Assembly: GCA_964542305.1 (NCBI GenBank)
Contig: CAZITX010000011.1
Location: 1 to 64,000 of the forward strand
Length of the DNA stretch: 64,000 bases
Direction: 5' to 3'
Source: DMER64 sp964542305
GTDB taxonomy: Bacteria; Bacteroidota; Bacteroidia; Bacteroidales; UBA932
Position 1 is the stretch's first letter. Each line of letters begins with the position of its first letter. The position numbers were made by a program, and so were the translations under genes. Shown here piece after piece: positions 17,944 through 28,400 of the stretch. The notes beneath the pieces were generated by a model, which was not told the DNA's origin, did not search any database, and worked only from the letters and a program-made list of their open reading frames with translations.

Positions 17944-19620
17944 ATGAAAAAATATATCATTCCCATTTTGTTACTGACCTTAGGTTTGAGTTCTTGTGAG
18001 AAACTCCTTGAGATCGATCAGAAGGGAGTCATTTCTACGGACTCCTTCTACCAAACCGATGCAGATGCCGAATCTGCGTTGGTTGCTGCGTACGAGAATG
18101 CGAGTTATGGATTAGTCAGACATAATGATTATATCTACTCTCCGTACAATGCATTGCTTACTTACCCGTCGGACGATATTTACGCTGCCGGAGCCTTTTA
18201 CGGTGACAACGATTTTCTTGCGGCTCTGACGGAGTTCCGTTACGATATAAACAACCAGGCCATTAGTAATCAATACAAAGGTTTTTATAAAGTGATCTAC
18301 GGGGCAAACCTGGTAATTGATAATTTTGAATATGGCACAAGCGCCGTTAAGGACAGGTGTATTTCAGAAGCAAGGGTTCTTCGTGCTTTCAGTCACATGA
18401 TGCTGGCTATCCTTTGGGGGACACCTCCGATAGTTGATCACGTACTTACAGGGGCCGATCGTCCGGGAAACTCGGAAAGTCAGGAAGCCGTACTCAGGTG
18501 GTGTGCCCAGGAGTGTATCGATGCTGCCAAGTATCTTGATGAAAGACAAAGCACAGGAGACAAACCCGGAGCTGTCAAGATCACCAAAGGCGCCGCCTAT
18601 GCCTTTGCCGGTAAGGCACTTATGTTTGCTAAAGATTACTCGGCCGCTAAGACTGAATTGAAAAAAGTAATTTCTTCAGGCAAGTATGCCCTTGTTCCCG
18701 GCAACAGGATTGGAGAGAATTTCCATGTTCCAGGTGACGGCAATGAAGAAAAAATCTTTGAATTAAACCACGTGTACAATTCCAACATTGGGACCTGGAG
18801 TGGTCGTATTCAGCGTTCCACCTGGATGCAGATAAATCTTTGGAACTGGCGTGCCGACAGATTGGGAGGCACCCCAACCCACCTCTTTGGCGGAGGCTGG
18901 GGAATGATCCATCCTACTGCTGCATTTGCAGAAGCACTCATAGCCAATGACGGTCTTGATTCGTACCGCCGCAAGGCATGGCTCTTGACTTATGATGAGG
19001 TTCTTTATGATATGCCTTATCTTAGCGATAGTGATAATCCCACTCGTGAGGATAAGGAGAAAGATCCACGTCGCGGGATAGTAGAACCTGTGGGTCTGTA
19101 TGGATGTGAAGGTTATTTCCATCTTAAAATGATTGCTCATGCAGATGATGTCATACAGGGGTCGTATTCTGACGTTAACTTTTTGATTATGAGGTATGCA
19201 GAGGTGCTTCTGATGTATGCCGAATGTTGTGCCCAGACAAACGATAACGATGGACTCCAATATCTGAACATGGTGCAGCAGAGAGCAGGTTCTCAAACCA
19301 TAAGTACCGCCCTTACTCTTGATGCGGTTAAGAAGGAGAAACAGTTTGAGATGTGGATGGAAGGTTGTCGTTTCATAGACCTGCTACGTTGGGGCGAAGC
19401 AGCAGCTAAACTTGCCAGTAACGGGGATAGCATTCCTACGTTCAAAGATAAATTTGCCACTGAAAGCAGCGGCAAGCACGAAGGCTTCGTTGACTGGTCA
19501 GCTTCGAATGTGAACCAGGGAAAGGAACACGGATTCAAAACCGGAAAACATGAGCTTTATCCTTTTCCTTTCAGCGAAATATCAATCAATGAAAATATAG
19601 TACAGAATCCAGGATGGTAA
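17944..19620 (+). CDS. SusD-like surface glycan-binding lipoprotein (pair 1)
   Basis: A 558-residue lipoprotein (lipobox LGLSSC, Cys18) that would cap the SusC-1 barrel on the cell surface and bind incoming glycan. TPR-type helices appear (AYAFAGKALMFAKDYSAA), and the C-terminal half carries the usual family signature with MRYAEVLLMYAECCAQ, WMEGCRFIDLLRWG and a C-terminal LYPFPFSEISINENIVQNPGW. No separate SGBP/SusE-like gene follows; instead a terminator and then a GH43 lipoprotein. Confidence 0.96.
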   Translation: MKKYIIPILLLTLGLSSCEKLLEIDQKGVISTDSFYQTDADAESALVAAYENASYGLVRHNDYIYSPYNALLTYPSDDIYAAGAFYGDNDFLAALTEFRYDINNQAISNQYKGFYKVIYGANLVIDNFEYGTSAVKDRCISEARVLRAFSHMMLAILWGTPPIVDHVLTGADRPGNSESQEAVLRWCAQECIDAAKYLDERQSTGDKPGAVKITKGAAYAFAGKALMFAKDYSAAKTELKKVISSGKYALVPGNRIGENFHVPGDGNEEKIFELNHVYNSNIGTWSGRIQRSTWMQINLWNWRADRLGGTPTHLFGGGWGMIHPTAAFAEALIANDGLDSYRRKAWLLTYDEVLYDMPYLSDSDNPTREDKEKDPRRGIVEPVGLYGCEGYFHLKMIAHADDVIQGSYSDVNFLIMRYAEVLLMYAECCAQTNDNDGLQYLNMVQQRAGSQTISTALTLDAVKKEKQFEMWMEGCRFIDLLRWGEAAAKLASNGDSIPTFKDKFATESSGKHEGFVDWSASNVNQGKEHGFKTGKHELYPFPFSEISINENIVQNPGW

Positions 19621-19678
19621 TTTTAGTTTTAAGTTTAGGTTTAGATTTTGGGTCTTGATTCATTTTGATTTTGTGCGG

Positions 19679-19713
19679 GAGTGGATCCCATAACCGGGAT
19701 CCACTCTGTTTTT
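19679..19713 (+). terminator. Rho-independent terminator after susD-1
   Basis: GAGTGGATCCC (19679-19689) and GGGATCCACTC (19696-19706) form a perfect 11-bp stem with a 6-nt loop, followed by TGTTTTTAT. It sits between susD-1 and the first enzyme gene, so probably lowers, rather than abolishes, read-through to the enzymes. Confidence 0.9.
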
Positions 19714-19758
19714 ATCTTTATTAACGTTGCTAAAACAACAAAAAAACAATATTGTTAA

Positions 19759-20907
19759 ATGAGATCATTATTCTTTTCTATCACAGCCGTTTCATTTTTA
19801 TTGCTGGCGGCCTGTAATTCCAATTCGAAATCTGAAGGTAAAGTTCCCGAAATCATTCAGCCTGGAGAGCAGGCTCCGTTTGCCAATCCGGGACAAAGGA
19901 ATTTTGGCGGATTCCAGCGAAGAGATACGACAGGTAAAGCCCCGGCTCCCCGTCCACGATTTCAGATGCCTGAAGCCAAAACGGTTCATTTTAACGATCT
20001 GGTAATGAGCGATCCGTTCATATATCCTCATCCCGAAACCCAAACCTATTACCTTACCAGTTCGGGCGGATGGATGTATAAAAGCAATGATCTTAAGATG
20101 TGGACCGGTCCTTATAAAATTATTGACATCACGGGACTTTGGCTGGAGAAAGCCGGATTTGCGGCAGCAGCAGAAATACACAGAATTGGAGATTCTTTTT
20201 ACTATGCCGGAACATGGAGTGACCATAGTGATTTGATTGAGCAGGTCCCCAGAAGGTACAATGTGCCTCACAACCAAACCTATCTGCTCAGGGCAGATAA
20301 TCCTGAAGGTCCTTATACTAGTTTTGCCATAGAGCCGGGTTATGATTACCAGCCTCGTGAATGGGATTGTATAGACGGAACGCTTTATGAAGAGGACGGG
20401 AAAATCTATATGATCTTTGTACACGAATGGACACAGCTCATTGATGGTACTATGGATTACATTGAACTTGCTCCGGATCTGAGTTACACTGTTTCTGAGA
20501 AACCCGTTACCATGTTCCGGGCCACGGAGGCCCCCTGGGCTATGGAAATGAACTCCATAGGCGAGGCTACATTTGGTTTGAAAATGCCGGGTTGGGTAAC
20601 AGACGGGCCTCAAATGTTCCGTACGCAAACCGGAAAGCTTGGAATGCTCTGGTCCAGCTGGGGTAAGGAAAGGTATGTCCAGGGAATAGCGTATTCGGAA
20701 TCCGGTACCATTGCAGGTCCCTGGGTGCAGGAAAAAGAGCCGTTCCTGTCCAACAATTCCGGACACGGGATGTTGTTCAAAACATTTGAGGGAAAACTCA
20801 TATTCCTGGTTCATCACGCAGAAGAAAACGGACCCAGGAAACCGCAATACTGGAACGTGGATGATTCCGGTGACAAACTTGTTTTAGGTAACCGTATAAA
20901 TATTTGA
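19759..20907 (+). CDS. GH43-like lipoprotein
   Basis: A 382-residue lipoprotein (LLLAAC, Cys19) with a low-complexity linker (about 20-75, rich in Pro, Gly, Gln) and a GH43-like five-bladed propeller. Asp85 (MSDPFIY) fits the base and the Asp of CIDGTLYEEDG the second carboxylate. At the acid position the sequence is VTDGPQMF, with Asp where many GH43 enzymes have Glu; this form, followed by GKLGMLWSSWG and GHGMLF, recurs in Bacteroidota GH43 proteins. Likely an alpha-L-arabinofuranosidase or xylosidase at the cell surface. A perfect palindrome AACAATATTGTT (19744-19755) lies right before the ATG. Confidence 0.8.
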   Translation: MRSLFFSITAVSFLLLAACNSNSKSEGKVPEIIQPGEQAPFANPGQRNFGGFQRRDTTGKAPAPRPRFQMPEAKTVHFNDLVMSDPFIYPHPETQTYYLTSSGGWMYKSNDLKMWTGPYKIIDITGLWLEKAGFAAAAEIHRIGDSFYYAGTWSDHSDLIEQVPRRYNVPHNQTYLLRADNPEGPYTSFAIEPGYDYQPREWDCIDGTLYEEDGKIYMIFVHEWTQLIDGTMDYIELAPDLSYTVSEKPVTMFRATEAPWAMEMNSIGEATFGLKMPGWVTDGPQMFRTQTGKLGMLWSSWGKERYVQGIAYSESGTIAGPWVQEKEPFLSNNSGHGMLFKTFEGKLIFLVHHAEENGPRKPQYWNVDDSGDKLVLGNRINI

Positions 20908-20911
20908 TCTT

Positions 20912-22801
20912 ATGAAAAGATTGTTTTTAGTTCTTTCCTTCGTTTTTATAGTCTTCCTGGGCAAGGCGCAGGACAAAAATTTCCATATTTTTCTGTGTTT
21001 CGGACAGTCAAATATGGAAGGAGCCGCCAGAATTGAAGCTCAGGATACATTAAATATCAGTGATCGCTTCCAGATGATGGCCGCAGTGGACGACCTGTCC
21101 CACGGACGTGTTAAAGGCAAATGGTACAAGGCCGTTCCTCCTCTTTGCAGAGAGAAAACGGGTCTTACTCCTGTAGATTATTTCGGCCGTACTTTGGCAG
21201 AACAGCTTCCGGAAGATCATACTATAGGTGTTATAAATGTTTCTATTGGCGGGTGCAAGATAGAAGCGTTCATGAAAGATAGTATTTCAGAATACGCAAA
21301 AACGGCCCCGGAATGGATGATACCAATGCTCAGGGCATATGACAACGATCCCTATAAGTGGCTGGTTGATCTTGCCAGAAGAGCACAGAAAGACGGAGTT
21401 ATTTCGGGGATCCTGCTTCATCAGGGTGAGTCGAACATAGGCGAAGAGGATTGGCCTCTCAAAGTAAAAAGTGTATATGAGAATCTCCTTGAAGATCTGG
21501 ATCTGAAAGCAGAACAGGTTCCTCTGATTGCCGGCGAAGTAGTAAATGCTGACAGGGGAGGAAGGTCTGCAAGCATGAACCGCATTATTGACAAGCTGCC
21601 GGAAACCATTCCCACGTCTCATGTGGTATCATCAAGTGGTTGCACCCAGTTTTTTGACCAGATACATTTTGATGCTGCAGGATATCGTGAAATGGGCAGG
21701 CGTTATGCAGCTGTTATGCTCCCTCTTATGGGATACGAAGCTCCGGTTTCCCGTATGTATCATGTTCCAGTAGAATCTCCCATCATCCATCGTTTTGGAG
21801 GTGGTGTGACATTCAATATCAGAGCCCCTCGTGCTCACTCTGTTTTTCTGTCTTCTCAGTTTCTTTCTGAGAATGTCACTTTGACAATGAACAAAGAGGG
21901 AATCTGGAGTGTAACTCTTAGGGTAGAAGATCCGGATATTTATCCATACAATTTCATAGTAGACGGTGTTACAGTATCTGATCCGTCCAACACCGATATT
22001 TTCCCCAATGAAGGATTTAAGGCCAGCTTGCTTACCATTCCCGATCAAAAGGCATTGTATCACATCAACGATGTGCCTCACGGACGTGTAATATATTGTA
22101 CGTATAAATCCGAAGTTCTTGATATGAACCGTCCTGTAGTGATCTACACTCCTGCTGAATATGAAGACGGAGAGAAATCTTATCCTGTTTTTTATCTGAT
22201 CAGCGGCACAACCGATACAGAGGAAACATGGTTCAAAGTGGGCAGGGTTAATACAATTCTGGACAATCTCATTGCGCAGGGAAAAGCGAAACCCATGATC
22301 GTTGTGATGCCTTACGGTAATATGATGAACGGGACGCCTATGCCATCTTCTTTGCAGGCGGCCGAAATGTATAAAGTGTTTGCAAATGAAATGACCGAAT
22401 GCATTATTCCGTTTATAGAAAAGGAATTCCGAACTTTAAAGGGACGTGAAAACAGGGCTATTGCAGGTTTTTCAAGAGGCGGCGGTCAATCACTTTTCAC
22501 GGCTTTTTCACATATAGACAAATTCGCCTGGGTATGTTCCTACAGCGCATACCTTACTCCTGAAGTAATGGACATATATTTCCCGTCTTTCACTACTGCT
22601 GCTCATGAGATCAACACTCAAATGAAACTGATCTGGTTCGGTATTGGCTCGGAAGATTTTCTATTCAAGGACGTTGTTAAAAATAGAGAATACTTTGACA
22701 CTCTGGGAATTGAATATAAAGGAATAACCACGACAGGTGGTCATACCTGGATGAACGCCAGAACATATCTTGCCACCACATTGCAAATGTTTTTTAAATA
22801 A
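20912..22801 (+). CDS. Bifunctional esterase: CE6 (SGNH) acetylesterase fused to E-set and CE1 (sub-group B)
   Basis: A 629-residue secreted protein with two unrelated esterase folds. Signal peptide 1-19 (FLGKAQD). Residues about 22-275 are a CE6/SASA domain: Ser33 in FGQSNMEG, HQGESN in the middle, and Asp249-His252 in DQIHFD. Residues about 285-375 are an E-set domain (VTFNIRAPRAHSV, IYPYNFIVDGV). Residues about 380-629 are CE1 with Ser521 (GFSRGG), Asp582 (GSEDF) and His611 (GHTW). Both halves look catalytically intact. It would remove acetyl and possibly feruloyl groups from xylan together. It starts 4 bp after the GH43 stop. Confidence 0.9.
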   Translation: MKRLFLVLSFVFIVFLGKAQDKNFHIFLCFGQSNMEGAARIEAQDTLNISDRFQMMAAVDDLSHGRVKGKWYKAVPPLCREKTGLTPVDYFGRTLAEQLPEDHTIGVINVSIGGCKIEAFMKDSISEYAKTAPEWMIPMLRAYDNDPYKWLVDLARRAQKDGVISGILLHQGESNIGEEDWPLKVKSVYENLLEDLDLKAEQVPLIAGEVVNADRGGRSASMNRIIDKLPETIPTSHVVSSSGCTQFFDQIHFDAAGYREMGRRYAAVMLPLMGYEAPVSRMYHVPVESPIIHRFGGGVTFNIRAPRAHSVFLSSQFLSENVTLTMNKEGIWSVTLRVEDPDIYPYNFIVDGVTVSDPSNTDIFPNEGFKASLLTIPDQKALYHINDVPHGRVIYCTYKSEVLDMNRPVVIYTPAEYEDGEKSYPVFYLISGTTDTEETWFKVGRVNTILDNLIAQGKAKPMIVVMPYGNMMNGTPMPSSLQAAEMYKVFANEMTECIIPFIEKEFRTLKGRENRAIAGFSRGGGQSLFTAFSHIDKFAWVCSYSAYLTPEVMDIYFPSFTTAAHEINTQMKLIWFGIGSEDFLFKDVVKNREYFDTLGIEYKGITTTGGHTWMNARTYLATTLQMFFK

Positions 22802-22824
22802 ATTCTACCACCAAAACATCAATT

Positions 22825-25398
22825 ATGAGACATCCAATTTTACTATCGATCTTTCTGCTGTTATCCGCTTTCGCTTTGAAAGCATACGGGCAGAATCTTC
22901 AAATCAATGATCTGGAATATTTTGAGGATACAGGCATTAATGTACTGGTCTACAGTAACAATTATGCCGGTATGTTCTGCGACGAAAAGACAGCAGCTAT
23001 AGAATTGATACTAAGAGGCGAGAGAATAAGTACCGGTGGAGGTATCCGGCTTATGAACACTCCGGAACAATGGGATATTTTCCCGGATCTTGTCAACAGG
23101 ACCGTCAATCGTGCCGACAACTCTATTGAATTGGAGCTTAAATACAATGATTATGATTTTACATCCCGAATCAAAGTTACCTCTTACGGGAAAGGTGTAA
23201 GGTTGGTTGTTTATCTTGACAAACCTGTTCCAGAGAAGTTGGTTGGCCGTGCCGGCCTCAACTGGGAATTTTTTCCTGCCTCCTTTTTTGGAAAAACGTA
23301 TATGATGGACGGTAAACCGGGTATTTTGCCCTGGTATCCTGCCGACAATACCCATATGCTTCCCCGGAGTGAAAAAATTGAACAGTTCTACGGACTTTCC
23401 ACGTTCGATGACAGAGGCCGGGACGAATTCATTGTCCCTCATCCCTTTTCCAAAGGAAATTCACTGGTTTTCGCTCCCGAAGATCCCGATTTGCGCGTAT
23501 GTATTTCTTCCGAGTCGGAGATCAATCTCTTTGACGGGAGAAATCTTGCCCAGAATGGCACATTCGTAGTCCGTTCATTCCTTCCCGGAAATAAAACAGG
23601 CAAGGTTCTTGAATGGTTTATAGAGCCTTCCTATGATCCAAATTGGGTAAGAGAACCAAATATCGGGTTCTCACAGATCGGTTATACTCCGGCCCAAAAG
23701 AAAGTTGCTGTTGCTGAACTTGATAAGAATGCAGCTCCGGTGGAGATGGCAGACATCATCCGCGTTTCCGAAAAGGGAGAAGAAACAGTGGTCTGTAAGG
23801 CAGAGGTCAAACCATGGGGAGTATATAACCACAGGTATAACTATGCTACTATAGATTTTAGCGAAGTACGGGAGCCGGGCCTTTATTGTATAAAGTTAGG
23901 AGAAAGCAAGACAAATGTCTTCCCTGTCAACAAGGATGTATACCAGAGCAAATGGCATTTATCTATGGATGTATTCCTTCCGGTTCATATGGACCATATG
24001 GAAGTCAATGAAGGGTATCGCACATGGCACGGAAGGTCTCATATGGACGATGCACTTCAGGCTCCGGTGAATTACGAACAGTTTGACGGATACAGGCAGG
24101 GGCCTGTTACCCATACAAAATATGAATCATGGGAACATATTCCGGGACTTGCTGTAGGTGGCTGGTTTGATGCCGGTGACTATGATATTCAGAGCAGAAC
24201 GGTAGTTTCCATGACTTCTGACCTCGTCTCTTTGTGGGATATGTTCCAACCCCTAAGAGACCAGACGTTTATTGACCAAAAAACCCAATTTGTAGACATT
24301 CACCGCCCCGACGGTACTCCTGATGTAATCCAGCAGATTAAGCATGGCGTACTCAACATCAACGCTCAGGTCGAGAACATTGGTTTTGTTGCACAGGGGA
24401 TTGTCCAGGGCAATATGTATCAGTACCATCACCTGGGAGACGCTGTCACGATTACTGACGGTCTGGTATATAATCCATCCCTGGATCCCTACGAAACGGA
24501 TGGCCGGACATCAGGGACCCGCGATGACAGGTTGGTCTTTACCGGAAATTTCAGTCCGGCCGGCACCATGTCCAACGTAGCTTCACTGGCATCCGCAGCC
24601 AGAGTGCTCAAACCTTATTATCCGGAGCTTGCGGAAAGATCTCTTAAAAATGCTTTGATGCTATGGGATAAGTACTTTGAAGGTGCTGATCCGGCTAACG
24701 CAGATAATCGCAGAATGAGATGGTTCCGTGGAGACAGCAGAATCAGTGCTGCAGTTGAACTCTGGAAAACCACCGGAGAAACAAGCTATAAAGATTTCTT
24801 TGAAGAGGCTGTTATCAAAGAAATGGAACCTGTAGAAATGAATTTTCCGGGTGCCCCATCCGGAAAATACTACAACCTGGGGACGGCTTTGAGCATCTAT
24901 CCTCTGATGGGTAAAGATTTTCAGGACAAGGTTAAGGAGATCATTCCTGAATATGTTGCATCTATCAAAGAGAACAGTTCACAGACTCCTTACGGTGTTC
25001 CCATCTCCGGACGTGGATGGGGTGGTAATGACCAGGTTATCCGTTGGGCATACAATAATTACCTTGTATGGAAATTCTTCCCGGAAATGATCGATCCCGA
25101 ACTGGTTTTATTGGGATTGCACTATCTCTTCGGTTGTCATCCTTACTCAAATGTTTCGTTCATTACATCTGTAGGGGTGAATACCAAAAAAGTCGCTTAC
25201 GGCAGCAACCGGGCTGACTATACAGTGATCCCCGGTGGAGTTGTCCCCGGCCTTCTTCTGTTGGCACCGGATTACATGGAGAACAAGGATGATTATCCGT
25301 TCCTGTGGGGAGAGAATGAATGTTGTACCAATTCGATCCCGAATTTCGTGATGCTTTCACTTGCCGCCGAAGAAGTTGCTGCTGCAATGAACAAATAA
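22825..25398 (+). CDS. GH9 glycoside hydrolase with long N-terminal extension
   Basis: An 857-residue secreted enzyme (signal peptide to about 23, KAYGQN). Residues about 24-285 form an extension with no recognised family, rich in beta-strands. An immunoglobulin-like CelD_N domain follows (about 290-375: IGFSQIGYTPAQKKVAVAEL), then the (alpha/alpha)6 GH9 domain (about 385-857). The GH9 signature is clear: GGWFDAGDYD with Asp449 and Asp452, and acid Glu832 in GENECC, followed by NSIPNF. GH9 are mostly endo-beta-1,4-glucanases, with some xyloglucan- and mixed-linkage-active members. It is the only candidate endo-acting backbone hydrolase in the window. Confidence 0.88.
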   Translation: MRHPILLSIFLLLSAFALKAYGQNLQINDLEYFEDTGINVLVYSNNYAGMFCDEKTAAIELILRGERISTGGGIRLMNTPEQWDIFPDLVNRTVNRADNSIELELKYNDYDFTSRIKVTSYGKGVRLVVYLDKPVPEKLVGRAGLNWEFFPASFFGKTYMMDGKPGILPWYPADNTHMLPRSEKIEQFYGLSTFDDRGRDEFIVPHPFSKGNSLVFAPEDPDLRVCISSESEINLFDGRNLAQNGTFVVRSFLPGNKTGKVLEWFIEPSYDPNWVREPNIGFSQIGYTPAQKKVAVAELDKNAAPVEMADIIRVSEKGEETVVCKAEVKPWGVYNHRYNYATIDFSEVREPGLYCIKLGESKTNVFPVNKDVYQSKWHLSMDVFLPVHMDHMEVNEGYRTWHGRSHMDDALQAPVNYEQFDGYRQGPVTHTKYESWEHIPGLAVGGWFDAGDYDIQSRTVVSMTSDLVSLWDMFQPLRDQTFIDQKTQFVDIHRPDGTPDVIQQIKHGVLNINAQVENIGFVAQGIVQGNMYQYHHLGDAVTITDGLVYNPSLDPYETDGRTSGTRDDRLVFTGNFSPAGTMSNVASLASAARVLKPYYPELAERSLKNALMLWDKYFEGADPANADNRRMRWFRGDSRISAAVELWKTTGETSYKDFFEEAVIKEMEPVEMNFPGAPSGKYYNLGTALSIYPLMGKDFQDKVKEIIPEYVASIKENSSQTPYGVPISGRGWGGNDQVIRWAYNNYLVWKFFPEMIDPELVLLGLHYLFGCHPYSNVSFITSVGVNTKKVAYGSNRADYTVIPGGVVPGLLLLAPDYMENKDDYPFLWGENECCTNSIPNFVMLSLAAEEVAAAMNK

Positions 25399-25428
25399 GA
25401 TCTTTACTAACAATATATAGTACCAATA

Positions 25429-28400
25429 ATGATAAAAAGAATAATTCAAAGAGCTTTCATGACAATGGCAGTTGCATTGTGTTCTGTTTCTGCCCTTGCC
25501 CAAGGCAATACTTTTTGCAATCCGGTAGACCTTTTGGCCGGAAACCAGAGGGCCAGCCGGGGCGGAGAGCCGGTTGTGCTGATCTATCAGGACGATTACT
25601 ACCTGTTTGTTACAGGAACAAGGGGATATTGGTATTCTCCTGATTTTCTGGACTGGACCTACGTGGATTCACCCACTTTTCCTGGCGGAGTCATATCTGT
25701 AATTGAGAAAGACGGCATTCTTTATGCCTGTTCTATGAATAACAAAAATGTTTACAAATGCGAAGAACCAAAGAAAGGGGAGTGGACACTAACTGCGACT
25801 CTTGACAGTGACCGATACGGTGACGCAAATATGTTTCTTGACGATGACGGAAGGCTTTATCTGTTTTATGGCTGGTCACAGATTATGCCGTTTAAGGTAG
25901 TGGAACTGGATGTAGACACGTTTAAGGAAATTGATGGTCCCCGTGTGCTTTTCTTTGGAGATTACAAGAATCACGGATTCGAGAACAGGAGGAATGAAGA
26001 TGTGATCTTTTCCATCTTTAATGGCAGAAGAGACTATTTTGAAGAGGAATTCCCATGGATCGAAGGACCATGGGTAACCAAGCACCGGGGCAAGTATTAC
26101 TTGCAGTATGCAGCCATCGGGCTTGAATTCCTTTCTTATTCACATGGTGTATATGTGTCAGACAATCCCATGGGGCCTTACGAATATTCCGAGCACAACC
26201 CCCTGACATTCAAAACTACAGGTTTTGCCGTAGGGGCAGGACACGGAAGTACGTTCCACGACAAGAACGGTCAGCTATGGACAATTTGTATGATCCCTGC
26301 CTGGTATGCCGGTAACGGCGGTGCTGAACTGGCCATCTATCCTACGGCAGTCGATGATGACAGGGTCATGTATTCCAACACGGCTTACGGGGACTATCCC
26401 CAGTACTGGCCCGGGACCAGAACAGATGCCGTTGACAACAACCTGACCGGATGGCTTCTTCTTTCCCACAAAAAACGTCTTGAAGTTTCATCGACTTTTG
26501 AGGATTTTATTCCTGCCAATGCCGTTGATGAGAATTTCATGACATGTTGGTCCGCCCTGACAGGAGACCCCGGTGAATACCTGACTGTTGATCTTGGAAA
26601 AGTCAGCGAGATCTATGCGATTCAGTGCAATTTTGATCACATTGGTTCAAAAGTGAGTGTAGGACGCGGATTCAGACCGTCACCCGCTCCGGATCGTTAT
26701 CAGTGTTATACGGTAGAAGTTTCTAACGACAATGCTACGTGGGCCACTGTGATTGACAAGAGCGACAACAAGTTTGATCTCAGACACGATTATACTGAAC
26801 TCAGCAAACCTGTTAAGGCAAGATACGTTAAGATTACCAATGTGGCCACTCACGATGAGGCCAAATTTGCTGTTAAGGATTTGCGTATTTTCGGCAATCC
26901 CGATGTTGTTGAAAGTGTTAAGGTTACAGATTTTAAAGCGGTCCGGAACCAGGCTGACCGCAGGGAGGCAACCCTTCTATGGGAACCGGTCAAAGGGGCT
27001 GATGGTTATGTGGTTCGTTACGGCATTGAACCGGATAAGCTTTACAACAGCTATATGGTTTACGACACCAATTTCCTCACGATCCACAGTCTGAATACAT
27101 CTCCTGAATATTATTACGAAATAGAGGCTTTTGACTCAGGTCTTGATTACTATAAGGAAATATCCGAGATCGTAAATGGTACAGGTGCCGAGATTGAACT
27201 TACGAAGATCAAACCCGGAGAACGTCCTGCCTGGGGATGGGGAGGAGCAGACGTCCCGCGTCTGATGATCCATCAGGGTCAAAATGATTATGTATTTGAA
27301 GACATAGAACCTGGTTATAATTATACACTCAGACATTCTTACGGACCCGTTCTCTGGCAGGGTGAACTAACCGAAAAAGAACTCATTGGCGACAGCACCC
27401 AGCCCACAGTTACGGTTAATCTGACCGAACTTGGTGTAGGGACCAGAATTACGGGTATGCTTGAACTCAGGATCTACCCCGGAAAAGAAAAAGGAAAGAT
27501 CGTGGTCACTACCAATTACAACCGAAGAATGTCCTTTGCCCCGTCACCCGTTGTGAATGAAGATAACACCGTAACCTTCAATCTGAATTCGCCCAATGCA
27601 AAGAACGTTCAGATCAATGCCCAGTTTGCCGAGAGACAGAACATGGACAAAAATGCGGACGGGATATGGACCATCACACTGGGCCCTGTGGCAGCTGATA
27701 TCTATCCTTACAGTTTCATAGTTGACGGGGTAACCATCATGGATCCTCAGAATCCTGAATGGTTCCCCAATGAAAAATTCAAGAACAGCCTGGTAGAAGT
27801 AAGGGGAAAAGAGCCTCTTAACCATGAGGTTACAAACGTACCTCACGGAAGTGTTGATTATACATATTATTATTCAAAAACGCTTGAAATGTATGCCCCG
27901 GTTGTGGTTTATACACCCCCGGGATACGACCGGTCAAAAAAGAAATATCCTGTATTCTACCTGATCAGCGGGACGACGGATACAGAGGAAACATTCTTTA
28001 AAGTGGGACGTGTCAACTTTATCATGGACAACCTTATAGCACAGGGCAAGGCAGCGGACATGATCATAGTCATGCCGTACGGCAATCCCGGCTATTATCT
28101 GAAAGAGCCCAAATTTGTGGACTATTTCTCCAAGGATCTCATTGGCGATCTCATGCCGTTTATTGAAAGCAACTACCGTACGGTAAATGACCGGGACCAT
28201 CGCGCCATTGCCGGATTTTCCCGGGGTGGGGGACAGTCGCTTCGCTGCGGACTCGGCAATTTCGATAAGTTCTCATATATCATTTCCTACAGTTCATATA
28301 TTGGCACAGAAGAGTTTGAAAAGAATTACACGTCCATTTACGAAGATCCCGCCAAAACCAACAAGAAGATGAATTTATTCTGGCTGGGAGTTGATAAGGC

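Noticed and set aside
19798..20847. 349-residue open frame on the minus strand
   Set aside because: Antisense shadow of the GH43 lipoprotein; composition is rich in Arg, Phe and Cys without domains.
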